NCBI GenBank assembly: GCA_040285825.1
Contig: JAUPSS010000002.1
Coordinates: forward strand, 248,001-312,000
DNA length: 64,000 nucleotides
Reading direction: 5' to 3'
Source: Eukaryota sp. TZLM1-RC
Taxonomy: Eukaryota; Metamonada: BaSk clade
Part shown: piece after piece, positions 10,545 to 20,701 of the stretch
Layout: the number at the start of each line of letters is the position of its first letter
Numbering within the stretch: the stretch's first letter is position 1
The notes under the pieces: model-generated
Database searches by the model: none
What the model saw: the letters and a program-made list of their open reading frames with translations, nothing else
Told to the model about the DNA's origin: nothing
Program-made: the position numbers and the translations under genes

Positions 10545-12490
10545 TCTATAAATTTTTTATTCAAATTTTTTTATTTACTAATTTATTTCAACGAGAAACT
10601 AAACCACAAAATTCAAATTCTAAATCTTCATAGCCCAAATCAGCCAAAAAGAATTGACTGGAAGTTTTTCCTTCATAAAAACGACCCAGACATAATATAA
10701 CAGCAAATAATAAGGGTATAACACCTTTAAAATTTGAAAATACAATTCTGTTTGCCAAAACGTCTTGTCAAAAACCTTCCCTGTATGATGTTTCACAATT
10801 TCAACAAAATCATTCAAGAAAGACAAAGCAATTGGCCCAAGGGAGCCATGCACGAAGAAAGCAAATGGACAACGGACACAATGAGTTTGCGATTCGGCAT
10901 TCAAGGATAGCAACTTTGTTGTATTTATCAATCTTGGATTTTTGGGTAACACATAAGGGGTCCTTATGTTTTGACTGAGCTAATGGTAGGAAAGAATTAT
11001 TACAGACATCAGTTGATCTCACATCAATAATGATTGTCGTCCCTTCAAGATTTTCAAGCATTAAATCACTTCTATTTCGACCAAAAAAAACCAAACTATC
11101 TTCATCAACCCAACGAGAACGATGGATCTAAATAGGAACCAATTCAATGTGACTTTGACCTATAATAGAGTTGCTCCCTTATTGCTTTGCGAATTTTTGA
11201 ACGAAAGTAACAAGTGTTTACAATTAAAAAGAAGGTTGGAGAAATTTTTGATCCACATTTGCAAATCAAATTATGAGGTACGTATCGGGCCAAGTGAAAC
11301 ATCAAAGGCGCATTGTACAAGAAAACGTATCATCATCTAAAAGATCACAGATTTGAGGAATTTGAGTAAGTATACACGAAGGAGAACTGTTCTGGGCATC
11401 TAACAAAAAATTTGCGACTGGGGGTTTATCATTTTTGGCCAAGACGAACATTAAAATCCAAGCCTTCAAAAATTATTGTTATTTATTGGTGCAATTTTTA
11501 ACACAATACCTCAAATTGTCTAGCGTTCTAGGTGGTAGTTTCTGTACATTATTGGGAAGACATTTACGCCAAATGTCAGGGGCAAATAATCATGAGTAAT
11601 GTCAAAATCTCTTGAATAGTTATTACTTACATAATTTAGTAAATCAACTTCATTTAAAAAGAGTTTACAAATTTGTTTCGTTTATCAAGGAAAGAGGCTT
11701 TACAAAGAATTGAAGATTTGAAATTTTAATACTACCAAAATTAGATGATGACGACACAGATTTCGAATTAGTTCAGGATTGACATCAATCAAATTAACTT
11801 CCATAAATATGTCAAGTCTATATCTTTTGAAATTGAACTGGGTTGAAATTTGCTTCCAATCTGGCTACAAAATTAGTTGTGTGATCATTATTACCCAAGT
11901 TCAATGAGTAATCAATTTAATGGGGAATATTGACTTCTTGATGTACTTCTCCTCCTAATAAATAAATTTTAAAATAAATTATTAGTATTATTCAAAATAA
12001 AAAATAATAGAGGATACTCCTTTCCCACAACAGATGTTTCATCAATAACCTTACATCCTTGTAAAATCATAAATTTGACATTACAGGTGAATGATGCAAA
12101 GTTGAGCTTATTTTAAATAAAATAGGGACAGAACTAGTAAATGTAACTGAAAATGCACCATGAATTTAATTTTTCATCGAAACGAATCATAAAGAAAAAC
12201 TTCTCTTGTGCTGGACTTGATCCAAAGACAACAAGAACCCGAAGTTAACCAATAGTGAATTGTTGGACAAAAAATGCAGGTCTGAAAGAATCAATGCATC
12301 ATTAAAGGGTAAAAGAATCAAAGTGTCTCCTTCATTACAGGATTTGATCAAATGTTGAAAAATTTTCAACATCTCTTCTGAAAAAAATAATGGGGCAGAT
12401 GTGACGGGCACAAGTATTTTTGTATTGTGACGGTGGAATTGATTACTGATTGATATATTTTCTGATCGAATCCATGACCTGTTCATCATC
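10545..12490 (-). mobile_element. RLE non-LTR retrotransposon relic (group beta, copy A)
   Basis: Read on the minus strand. The piece at 12,489-12,187 (LIKSCNEGDTLILLPFNDAL) may be the end of the RT palm, with FNDA in place of FADD. Next come LNLGNNDHTTNFVARLEA-type sequence (thumb), VANFLLDAQNSSPSC, a decayed ICKCGSKI finger, GRNRSDLMLENLEGTTIIID (endonuclease GD...D core, here with S in place of G) and CPFAFFVHGSLGPIALSFLN. Stops and frameshifts interrupt all of it. Copies B (21,380-22,990, +), C (43,800-45,735, -) and D (57,640-59,253, -) share the order. Confidence 0.7.
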
Positions 12491-12829
12491 TAACCACCTG
12501 TCCTTGAAATAATTACTTTGTGGCCCTCCAAATGATAAATTTCAAACATCAAACTGATTTTAAACATTAGTAAAAAAGTGATGTCTTGAAGTGCATTAGG
12601 AGGACTACGGCATACCAAGAGCACCACAACAGTAATTATGATATTACACATATTTCGTGTCTTCCTAGATTGGGTAATATCATAGCAATGTTATGGGTAC
12701 ACATTCACTAACTACCAGGTTTGCTAAATTGTTTTTTTTTATTTTTTTCTGAATTGTGGGGCGCCTATTTCTTAACCAGAAAAATTAAACAATTTTAACA
12801 TCACCAAATTACTTCCTCAAATGAGAGTA

Positions 12830-13132
12830 ATCTTCACATACTTTGTGAAACACGTGTTGAGCAAGAGCAAGTTCCACAACCTCAACCATTTTACCAAGAC
12901 CTTTGTATAAGCTGAAGACAAATCGATTGGTCCAGAATTTTAACCTAAATGAAGGGTGTTTTTTAATGATGAAATTATTAAATTCATCCGAAACAAGGAT
13001 GCCTCAGGTCCCAATCGTCCATTCAGAGAAATGGCAAAACCATTGAATTTCACAGTTTTTCTTCGTTTAGATTTTGGAAACTTATTCATTTTGACTACTA
13101 AAGGATCATAATGATTGTGCTTGATCAATTCG
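12830..13132 (-). mobile_element. RLE non-LTR retrotransposon 3' fragment (group delta)
   Basis: The minus-strand ORF at 13,128-12,940 reads FNGFAISLNGRLGPEASLF and then, after a frameshift, a KFWTNRFVFSLYKGLGKMVE-type end. This is the PFxxSxxGxxGxEA tail of the RLE family. The same piece is in the right arm (20,741-21,060, +) and in copy C (46,080-46,372, -). Upstream coding sequence is missing here. Confidence 0.6.
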
Positions 13133-13167
13133 TTTCATTTTAGGAAGCAAATTTCAGCCAAAAATCT

Positions 13168-13238
13168 TCTCTCACTGAGAATCGAACTCAGATTGCCAGA
13201 TTCAAAGTCTGGCGTGCTAGCCATTACACTATGAGAGA
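13168..13238 (-). tRNA. tRNA-Gln(UUG)
   Basis: 71-nt cloverleaf on the minus strand: acceptor TCTCTCA/TGAGAGA (7 bp), D stem GTG/CAC, anticodon stem CCAGA/TCTGG around loop CTTTGAA (anticodon TTG, reads CAA), variable loop CAAT, and T stem CTGAG/CTCAG with the canonical TTCGATT loop. No intron. A run of T follows the 3' end, as a Pol III terminator should. CCA is not encoded. It sits inside the left arm of the large inverted repeat. Confidence 0.93.
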
Positions 13239-13319
13239 CTGCAATTTTTAAGTGCTTTGGTGTTCTGAGAAAGTATTATATAAAAGTAAAAGGAAGTAAA
13301 GTAGTAAAAGGAAAAAACA

Positions 13320-13480
13320 ATCAAAAGATTTCATATTTTTTTATGGTGTTCTCGAATTCAATTTGCCATTATTAATAGATTACCTCGGTTTTTCAATCGA
13401 ATAAGAGAATCTTTAGCTCGACAGCAAGCAGATCAAGATTTTGTAGAGGAAATCTTGGTTCAATGATATTCGTCCCATTA
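13320..13480 (+). mobile_element. RLE non-LTR 3' fragment (group gamma)
   Basis: About 160 bp that encode the very end of the gamma RLE ORF: NRLPRFFNRIRESLARQQAD followed by QDFVEEILVQ and TGA. The same end is found at 23,039-23,110 (-) and, inverted with the right arm, at 20,395-20,520 (-). Nothing upstream of this tail is present. Confidence 0.6.
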
Positions 13481-13760
13481 ATTATGAATTCATTTTAATT
13501 AAGTGTGCATGCTCAATAAGTATTTTCTCTTGATAAAAGTAATCATAGTGCCAAATAATTGCAATTTACAACCAAATGTTTGCTCCACCGTCAATTTCTT
13601 TTGTATTTGTCGATCTAAAATCCACAAACCTAACACCCATTGGATAGTTCCTGTAGAATATTAGTTGCTTATACAAATAAATAACACACTGACAATCGAA
13701 AAAGTTTAACCAAATTCAAGCAATACCAGTTGGTCATTACATGAGGAAATTCCCCATAAG

Positions 13761-14874
13761 TGTTGTAGTTACTGATAAATAATGTTAGTAGTTATCTCAG
13801 GATTTCACTTGATGACGTGGCACTCGTTGAAGAACGGGTTTCTTTATTAATAAACGTTCTTTTCTCTCTCCTTACTTCTTTGGTATTTCTGCCTAACGGC
13901 ATCAATAATTATTGGCCCTCACTGCAGATGCTTTCTACCCGCGTAGTACTCCCTCTCTTGATTCCATGAAAGTGGATGATGTGCTCTTGTTTTTACAGGA
14001 GTGGAAGGTGTACTCTTCTGTTACACCGAAGAAGGACCTTGTTCCAGCAAGGCTCCCCGTGGACCCCTTCTTGTTGGAATCATTAATTCTCACAAGACCT
14101 GGGGGTCGATTCGTCCGATGAGGTGTTTCTGGATTATCTTAGATCCTCCACTTCATTTTCCTTGTACGAGGAATTCAACTTGGCGATGGCTGAGTTGAAG
14201 GTTGATGTCCGTAAGGGCGACGTTCGTGAACGTATGTCCTGCTACCTGAGACGTTTCCTTCAGGCGAAAAGCAGGGCTTCCGGACTGAAATTGCCTGACT
14301 CAGCCTTCATGCTCCGATTCGCCAAGGGGATTCTTCCAATAGGATAACAGAAATCACTGATTTCTCGCATTAGGGACGAGGTATTCCCCGACTTTTCTAC
14401 ATTGGTAAGTACTGCAGAAGATGAACTCCTTGATTGCTCTCGAGTAACCTCTTGGAACAGACCTTTAAAGACTTTTCATGAAACTACTGACTTTCTGCGC
14501 CAAGCTGGAATGAAATCTCGGTCATCCAACACATCCCGCAATCTGGCTGAAGGAACCTGCTTCAAGTGCCATCAGAAGGGCCATTTGTCTCGCGATTGTC
14601 CCTCTAAAGTAAAGCACGGATTGAATCATCTCCGTGTCTGCAACGACCCACCCCAGAATTTGTCGAATCCCCTCTCCTCATTGTGTTAAGTTATTTTTGA
14701 AACTGTTGAAAGGAAAATGGGAAGAAGTAGTGTTATAGTTACTGATAAATAATGTTAGTAGTTATCTCAGGATTTCACTTGATGACGTGGCACTCGTTGA
14801 AGAACGGGCTTCTTTATTAATAATCGTTCTTTTCTCTCTCCTTACTTCTTTGGTATTTCTGCCTAACGGCATCA
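13761..14874 (+). mobile_element. Gag-only LTR retrotransposon (TR-GAG/TRIM type), complete
   Basis: Two 144-bp direct LTRs (13,761-13,904 and 14,731-14,874), both TGTT...GGCATCA. The element is flanked by the 4-bp target duplication TAAG (13,757-13,760 and 14,875-14,878). The 3' LTR is preceded by a polypurine tract (AAGGAAAATGGGAAGAAGTAG). The 5' LTR is followed by ATAATTATTGGCC, a primer-site-like string shared with the element at 24.0 kb. The 826-bp interior codes only for Gag: a capsid-like part and a zinc knuckle CFKCHQKGHLSRDCP. It has no protease, RT or integrase, so it must depend on another element. The gag has a 1-bp insertion (GGGGG at about 14,103) and an in-frame TAA at 14,345 in this copy. 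Confidence 0.88.
13966..14689 (+). pseudogene. gag of the TR-GAG element (left arm), frameshifted
   Basis: Capsid-like coding MKVDDVLLFLQEWKVYSSV runs from about 13,966, shifts frame at about 14,103, and continues as EVFLDYLRSSTSF...MLRFAKGILPIG. An in-frame TAA at 14,345 separates this from the C-terminal part with one CCHC knuckle (C-x2-C-x4-H-x4-C at about 14,570-14,610). The right-arm copy (19,180-20,052, -) lacks the frameshift but keeps the TAA. Confidence 0.75.
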
Positions 14875-14878
14875 TAAG

Positions 14879-15735
14879 TATATGATCAATTTCCGTGCGG
14901 AATAATTTCAAATACTATATACTACACAGATACTGAGGCCGTGGTTTACAACTCACTGTGGCTTCAGCAATTGTAAACATATTCAAGTAAGCCAACTTAT
15001 TTCTATTGAAAAGCTTTGTTGAGCCTTTGTTAATCAATTTACAACTTTCACTGTAACAAGCTAATAAACCATGACATGTAGTAACTAATTTCTTTTCTCT
15101 TTACAGTGCCTTATTGTCAAAATAATCAATTAAATTAGTTTTAAGGCGGAGATGTCTTGCAAAATCAGAAGAAATCATTTCAAATTTCGAACTATCAAAG
15201 ATGGAAGTCGAAACAATATTTAAAGATAAAAGTATTTCGAATTGAAAATTAGCTGGAAAATACGGGGATTTTGCTCTGAAAAATACAGAACTACAACAAA
15301 GAAAATATCGACACTCCCTATCATTACCAACAAGCAGGTAATAAATTTCAACAATAAATAACCAATTTATTGTAGAAACACGCCAAAAACTACAGCAAAA
15401 CTGACATACAAGAATGGGTGTTCACCCTTTTCATGCCTAAAAAATAAATAAATAAGTTTTTTATAATAAATGCTTCAATCGGTCTTTCTTGTTAAACTAA
15501 TTCCAGACAAAAGTTTAGTTTTAAGTACATTGCATATTGGTTTTTAGTTTTCCATTTTTTCGAAAGAAACACGTAAGAAAAACGTACGGACTTTATTCCG
15601 AAAAATAGAAAAATACAGATTTTTGGAGGCCTTGTAAAATACAAAATTACGAAACATACAAAAAGGCATTGCATCTGTATTTTCCACGTATGCTTTGAAA
15701 CAGAAAATCAGTTTCAATTATCTGAATTTTTTATC
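14879..15735. other. No gene seen; AT-rich spacer in the inverted-repeat loop
   Basis: About 850 bp of AT-rich sequence. The ORFs are short and biased to low complexity. I see no protein family, RNA gene or repeat shared with the rest of the window. Confidence 0.5.
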
Positions 15736-15739
15736 CAAA

Positions 15740-16120
15740 TCTGCAAAATCTTGCTAATGAACTTGGTGAAGGAATGGCTGATTTTCCAAATAATACATCT
15801 ATGAATCGAATTTTTAACTACGCAGCCAAACAAATTCCCATTACTTATGGAAATAATCTCAGCAAACACTTTCATGAATATGTTTTGCGCTGGATAAACA
15901 GTATCACCTTGAAGAAGTTCAGACTACAACAAATTCAATAAAATCATTTGAAGAAAGAATTATTGACTAAACTCAACAAAGTCAGAGAAGCCTTTATCGG
16001 TGGAAACTTTGATGAAATTCCTATTAATGATCAGATTGTTTTTCCCTTTCCCCAGTCAGAGTTGAGTTTGAAGTTTTTTGCTCATGTGAAATATTGTTTA
16101 ATACAAACCTTTATTAAGGG
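15740..16120 (+). pseudogene. Decayed ORF, possibly the N-terminal half of a Fanzor-like protein
   Basis: The reading frame contains MNRIFNYAAKQIPITYGNNL with SKHFHEYVLRWINS, then an in-frame TAA at about 15,938, then LTKLNKVREAFIGGNFDEIP and ELSLKFFAHVKYC. The pattern 'N-x(n)-HF(E)-x-R...' followed by a 'KLxxVR' helix recalls the helical N-terminal regions of some Fanzor-type proteins. I cannot confirm this without a profile search. It has at least one stop and no C-terminal zinc ribbon nearby on this strand. Confidence 0.3.
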
Positions 16121-16261
16121 TAAAAAAATTTTATTATACTCAATCCGCCAAGCCATTGAATTTCTCTCTCATGCTATATATATTAACAGAACCAATCAAT
16201 CATTTGGTTTCCAAGATGGCAACTGTTTCATTTCATATTTTATTTTATTTATTTATTTTCA

Positions 16262-16975
16262 ATGCGTACATTTCTTTTCGCTTTACTTGTTGCTGTTGCT
16301 CTAGCCACCAGAGGGTGGGATTTGTCCCATTTCCAAGGAGCAGTTTCTGAATCTTCTCTCAAGTGCCTCAAGGATAATGGATATGTATTCGGTATCATTC
16401 TCTCCCAAAAATCTTCTGGTGGAAAGAACACCTACGCTCCTGGCGTTTATCGCAGAGCAAAGAAGGTAGGCATCAGTTATGTCTTGTATTTCGCTCACCG
16501 TTAGAAAACGTTGATTTCTATATATTCCCACATGTTAAGGAAGATGCTGCTGTTCAAGCCCGCCGTCAAGTGCAATGGCTTAAGTCAGAAGGTGTACTCA
16601 CGAACAACATGTTGTGGATCGATATTGAGGCGAAACAACTCTTCCTTCCTACTCCTGCTCAAAATGTTGCTTTCCTGAAGAAGATGATCGCTGAAATTGA
16701 TCGTTTGTACAAAGGTTGTGGCAAAAGCACATGTGTAGGTATTTATGCTAACAAGTTTGTCGTCTATTCCATTACTGACCCGCAGATATCAATGGACAAA
16801 TATTATGGGCAATAACTCTGAATTCAGCAAGTACGCTCTCTGGTATCCTCACTATGACAATAATCCATCCTTTTCTGACTGGGTTCCTTTTGCTGGATGG
16901 AGGTATCCTGCTATCAAACAGTACAAGGGTACTACTGATATCTGTGGTACTCAGATTGATAAGAACTTTTATTAG
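16262..16975 (+). CDS. GH25 lysozyme, secreted (3 exons)
   Basis: Joining 16262-16475, 16505-16754 and 16786-16975 gives a 217-aa protein. The introns of 29 nt (GTTATG...GTTAG) and 31 nt (GTTTGT...CGCAG) restore a perfect GH25 frame: GIKNVDFYIFPH across the first junction and GIYANKYQWTNIMG across the second. A signal peptide (MRTFLFALLVAVALA) is followed by RGWDLSHFQG with the first acidic residue of the family, WIDIE with the catalytic Asp/Glu pair, and WYPHYDNNPSFSDWVPFAGW and AIKQY near the end. Length and motifs match the Entamoeba/Dictyostelium-type lysozymes that cut peptidoglycan in phagosomes. AATAAA at 17,011 is a likely poly(A) signal. The gene lies in the loop of the large inverted repeat. 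Confidence 0.88.
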
Positions 16976-17629
16976 AAAGTTTAATTCCCTCGTAGTTTAT
17001 TATTGCTTTGAATAAAGTTCATTGTATACACAATTGTTTGGTTGATTGGTTGATTGGTGTCTAACAAAACTTGTTCATTAAAGAAAAATTGTAGGTTTAA
17101 CCAATCATCAAATTGGAAGATCAATATAGTAGGTAATTGTGATGCCTGTTTAGAGGGTATCGAATATTAGATAGTTTCGTGGATTGATAAAAATTTGGTA
17201 TATTGGGAAAAATAACAATCATAATTGGGAAATACTCTGATATATTCCAAAAACAGAGAGATAGTTTATAATTATTAGTTTTATAGAATAGATTATCGTA
17301 TAATTGTGCCCTTACACTCAAGCCGCAAGATATGAATTTCACTTCGGGAAATCAATCCGTTTACACCTACATTATAGTATGTCTAACCCCCACAGATTAT
17401 CATCAACAACAGATCGTTTTTCACATGGTTTTGTAGCTCCCACACTATGAGACTGTCGTCAGAAAATAAATATAAATTAATCATTTGCAAAAAATTAACA
17501 ATGCAATATTTGAATACAAATTAGATCTCGAATTCAGAGACAAAAAGACAGCGATCACAAAAATAAGTATGATGATAATTGAAACACATTTTATACAGAT
17601 ATGTATTTATCAATAAAACAATAGCCAAA

Positions 17630-18295
17630 CTACTTTCTGAACATTATGAGTACTAAAAAGAACAAATATCCAGCTGTAACCAATAAAGCTGATGAAGTCC
17701 TACCAGGGCGTTTCAATGACACGGGTTCAGTTGCAGGAGCTTCTGGTTTGGGTACCTTGAGTCTTTGCTTTTGCCCAGCAAAAACTTCTTCAGCTTGTTG
17801 AACATCTTCTTGTGTGTAGTGGACTTCTGACTCATCAGATGAATCTGAGAGAAGAGCAGATTGAATTTCAGGTTGCGACGGCTCTTTTGGCTGATCAACA
17901 GACTGAGAAGTCGGAGATGGAAGTTCCTGATCAACGGGTGCTGATGGGTGTTCGCAGGATGAAATATCACGTTCTGGGGAATCATGTAATCGGGGAGATT
18001 CTTCCTTTGGCGATCTTCCAGGAGATAATCCCAAAGATGAGATCGAACTCACAGGTTCAGGTTGAGGCAAAACTGGAGCGCTTTCCACAGACAAATTCTC
18101 ACCTTTGAAAAATGTACCATCGAGAAAAGAGGCCTCCTCACAACGGGTCTTTGCATCATCACCAGTATAAGACACATAGTAATCACCAGTTTTCATATCA
18201 AAGTAAGCAGAATCCGCTTCCAATAGGTCTGCAATTTCTTGTTGTTCAACATTTTGGGGGACATTGGAGACGACAAGGTGATAAGAGGTTTCCAT
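17630..18295 (-). CDS. Tail-anchored protein with N-terminal RRM-like domain
   Basis: 221 aa, intronless. Residues 1-72 look like one RRM: beta-1 YHLVVSNVP (RNP2 position), helix EQQEIADLLEA, GDYYVSY (RNP1 position, without the usual basic residue) and NLSVES as the last strand. A Ser/Pro/Glu-rich low-complexity stretch (about 75-195) follows. A single hydrophobic segment SALLVTAGYLFFLVLIMF ends in RK and leaves a two-residue tail. This layout suggests a cytosolic RNA- or protein-binding domain held on the ER or outer mitochondrial membrane by the GET/TRC route. I recognise no named family. Confidence 0.65.
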   Translation of the reverse strand: METSYHLVVSNVPQNVEQQEIADLLEADSAYFDMKTGDYYVSYTGDDAKTRCEEASFLDGTFFKGENLSVESAPVLPQPEPVSSISSLGLSPGRSPKEESPRLHDSPERDISSCEHPSAPVDQELPSPTSQSVDQPKEPSQPEIQSALLSDSSDESEVHYTQEDVQQAEEVFAGQKQRLKVPKPEAPATEPVSLKRPGRTSSALLVTAGYLFFLVLIMFRK

Positions 18296-18659
18296 AAGAG
18301 GCGATCAGAAGATTTTAGTCAAAAAAGTCAATTAGCGAGATTCCATGTGAATAGCGAAAATCTCCTGTCATTCAATTGATGGGTTTTTGAGTAGGTAAAT
18401 GGTTTAGTTAAGGTTTGTTGTTTTGTTTTAAAATGTGTCTGTTTCCAGAATAAATTAGCGAGATAATCTAGTACAATAATTGCTAATATAAGTCTGTTAT
18501 CAATAATTTTGAAATTAGGAGGCCAAGCTGCCCAATGAAAGCAGAGCAGTTGTTCTGCGTAGAGGTCCATGTGAATTAATTGTAAAATATGTAAAATTGA
18601 ATTCTGTATTGAACTGTATTTCAGCAAATGATGATTTGATTAAACCCTAAATAAATATT

Positions 18660-19018
18660 TCTATTTTGAAAACCGCTGTCCAAATGATGTTGATTTACTG
18701 AATTCTGTGAAAAACCTTGACAATGCTCTTGATTGTTTGCCCATGACGTTTGGAGTAAATGCTTCCCAATAATGTACAAAGACTACCACCTAGAACACTA
18801 GACAATTTGAGGTATTGTATTAAAAATTGCACCAATAAATAACAATAATTTTTGAAGGCTTCGATTTTGATGTTCGTCTTGGCTCGGCCAAAAATGATTA
18901 TCCCGCTTTCGCAAATTTTTGTTAGATGCGCAAAAATGTTCTTCTTCGTGTTTAATTCCTCAAATTTCTCAAATTTATGGTGTTCTTTTAGATGATGATA
19001 CGTTTTCTTGTACAATGC
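18660..19018 (+). mobile_element. RLE non-LTR fragment (group beta), cut by the inverted-repeat junction
   Basis: Colinear with 22,200-22,555 but clearly diverged from it. It carries EVDLLN-like sequence, a KNYCYLL-antisense AT stretch, then GFDFDVRLG...FANF and DDDTFSCTM. It stops abruptly after ACAATGC at 19,018, where the right arm of the inverted repeat begins inside an LTR. Confidence 0.6.
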
Positions 19019-20108
19019 AAGAAGTAAGGAGAGAGAAAAGAACGATTATTAATAAAGAAGCCCGTTCTTCAACGAGTGCCACGTCATCAAGTGAAATCCT
19101 GAGATAACTACTAACATTATTTATCAGTAACTATAACACTACTTCTTCCCATTTTCCTTTCAACAGTTTCAAAAATAACTTAACACAATGAGGAGAGGGG
19201 ATTCGACAAATTCTGGGGTGGGTCGTTGCAGACACGGAGATGATTCAATCCGTGCTTTACTTTAGAGGGACAATCGCGAGACAAATGGCCCTTCTGATGG
19301 CACTTGAAGCAGGTTCCTTCAGCCAGATTGCGGGATGTGTTGGATGACCGAGATTTCATTCCAGCTTGGCGCAGAAAGTCAGTAGTTTCATGAAAAGTCT
19401 TTAAAGGTCTGTTCCAAGAGGTTACTCGAGAGCAATCAAGGAGTTCATCTTCTGCAGTACTTACCAATGTAGAAAAGTCGGGGAATACCTCGTCCCTAAT
19501 GCGAGAAATCAGTGATTTCTGTTATCCTATTGGAAGAATCCCCTTGGCGAATCGGAGCATGAAGGCTGAGTCAGGCAATTTCAGTCCGGAAGCCCTGCTT
19601 TTCGCCTGAAGGAAACGTCTCAGGTAGCAGGACATACGTTCACGAACGTCGCCCTTACGGACATCAACCTTCAACTCAGCCATCGCCAAGTTGAATTCCT
19701 CGTACAAGGAAAATGAAGTGGAGGATCTAAGATAATCCAGAAACACCTCATCGGACGAATCGACCCCAGGTCTTGTGAGAATTAATGATTCCAACAAGAA
19801 GGGGTCCACGGGGAGCCTTGCTGGAACAAGGTCCTTCTTCGGTGTAACAGAAGAGTACACCTTCCACTCCTGTAAAAACAAGAGCACATCATCCACTTTC
19901 ATGGAATCAAGAGAGGGGAGTACTACGCGGGTAGAAAGCATCTGCAGTGAGGGCCAATAATTATTGATGCCGTTAGGCAGAAATACCAAAGAAGTAAGGA
20001 GAGAGAAAAGAACGTTTATTAATAAAGAAACCCGTTCTTCAACGAGTGCCACGTCATCAAGTGAAATCCTGAGATAACTACTAACATTATTTATCAGTAA
20101 CTACAACA
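19019..20108 (-). mobile_element. TR-GAG LTR element, right-arm copy, one LTR truncated
   Basis: The 5' LTR (19,965-20,108) is complete and keeps the TAAG duplication next to it (CTTA at 20,109-20,112 on the plus strand). The 3' LTR (19,019-about 19,134) lacks its last 24 bp and the second duplication. The interior gag (19,180-20,052, same frame throughout) lacks the 1-bp insertion of the left copy. It is interrupted only by the shared TAA at 19,522-19,524, one C-to-T change from CAA. It carries the capsid-like region and the zinc knuckle CFKCHQKGHLSRDCP. Confidence 0.85.
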
Positions 20109-20394
20109 CTTATGGGGAATTTCCTCATGTAATGACCAACTGGTATTGCTTGAATTTGGTTAAACTTTTTCGATTGTCAGTGTGTTATTTATTTGTATAA
20201 GCAACTAATATTCTACAGGAACTATCCAATGGGTGTTAGGTTTGTGGATTTTAGATCGACAAATACAAAAGAAATTGACGGTGGAGCAAACATTTGGTTG
20301 TAAATTGCAATTATTTGGCACTATGATTACTTTTATCAAGAGAAAATACTTATTGAGCATGCACACTTAATTAAAATGAATTCATAATTAATGG

Positions 20395-20520
20395 GACGAA
20401 TATCATTGAACCAAGATTTCCTCTACAAAATCTTGATCTGCTTGCTGTCGAGCTAAAGATTCTCTTATTCGATTGAAAAACCGAGGTAATCTATTAATAA
20501 TGGCAAATTGAATTCGAGAA
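20395..20520 (-). mobile_element. RLE non-LTR 3' tail (group gamma), right arm
   Basis: Inverted partner of 13,355-13,480. It encodes the PRFFNRIRESLARQQADQDF tail and the final VEEILVQ, and is otherwise featureless. Confidence 0.55.
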
Positions 20521-20630
20521 CACCATAAAAAAATATGAAATCTTTTGATTGTTTTTTCCTTTTACTACTTTACTTCCTTTTACTTTTATATAATACTTTC
20601 TCAGAACACCAAAGCACTTAAAAATTGCAG

Positions 20631-20701
20631 TCTCTCATAGTGTAATGGCTAGCACGCCAGACTTTGAATCTGGCAATCTGAGTTTGATTCTCAGTGAGAG
20701 A
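20631..20701 (+). tRNA. tRNA-Gln(UUG), right-arm copy with mutated T-loop
   Basis: Same 71-nt cloverleaf as 13,168-13,238, with all stems intact and anticodon TTG. The T-loop reads TTTGATT instead of TTCGATT, so the near-universal C56, which pairs with G19, is T. This should weaken the D-loop/T-loop contact and suggests a decaying copy. A T5 run follows at about 20,704. Confidence 0.85.

Larger units (their letters stand above)
9912..13132. repeat. 3.2-kb repeat unit, copy A (Fanzor relic + RLE-beta + RLE-delta)
   Basis: A composite block repeated in the same orientation at 43,159-46,375, with only scattered substitutions and small indels by eye. Most of it (from about 10,906) is also present inverted at 20,730-22,955, and its 10.6-12.2 kb part recurs at 57,640-59,253. 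It holds, left to right, a Fanzor-like C-terminal relic, a group beta non-LTR relic and the end of a group delta relic, all reading on the minus strand. Shared sequence with copy C starts at TACAAATATTG (9912) and stops after AATTCG (13,132). Confidence 0.85.

Noticed and set aside
11122-11340. 72-codon ORF repeated at 44,373 and 58,152 as a small conserved gene
   Set aside because: It is the antisense of the beta retrotransposon finger region; its conservation follows from repeat identity.
12187-12489. 100-codon ORF present in three repeat copies as a new protein family
   Set aside because: Position and sequence (LILLPFNDAL) fit a decayed RT palm of the beta element. The frame differs among copies by a 1-bp indel.
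16262-16975. GH25 ORF breaks read as a pseudogene with frameshifts
   Set aside because: Two GT-AG introns of 29 and 31 nt restore the family sequence exactly, and the same intron size occurs in the vitellogenin-like gene.
20631-20701. Nearby repeats around the tRNA as a CRISPR-like or tRNA array
   Set aside because: There is only one tRNA per arm and no regular spacers. The duplication is the inverted repeat.
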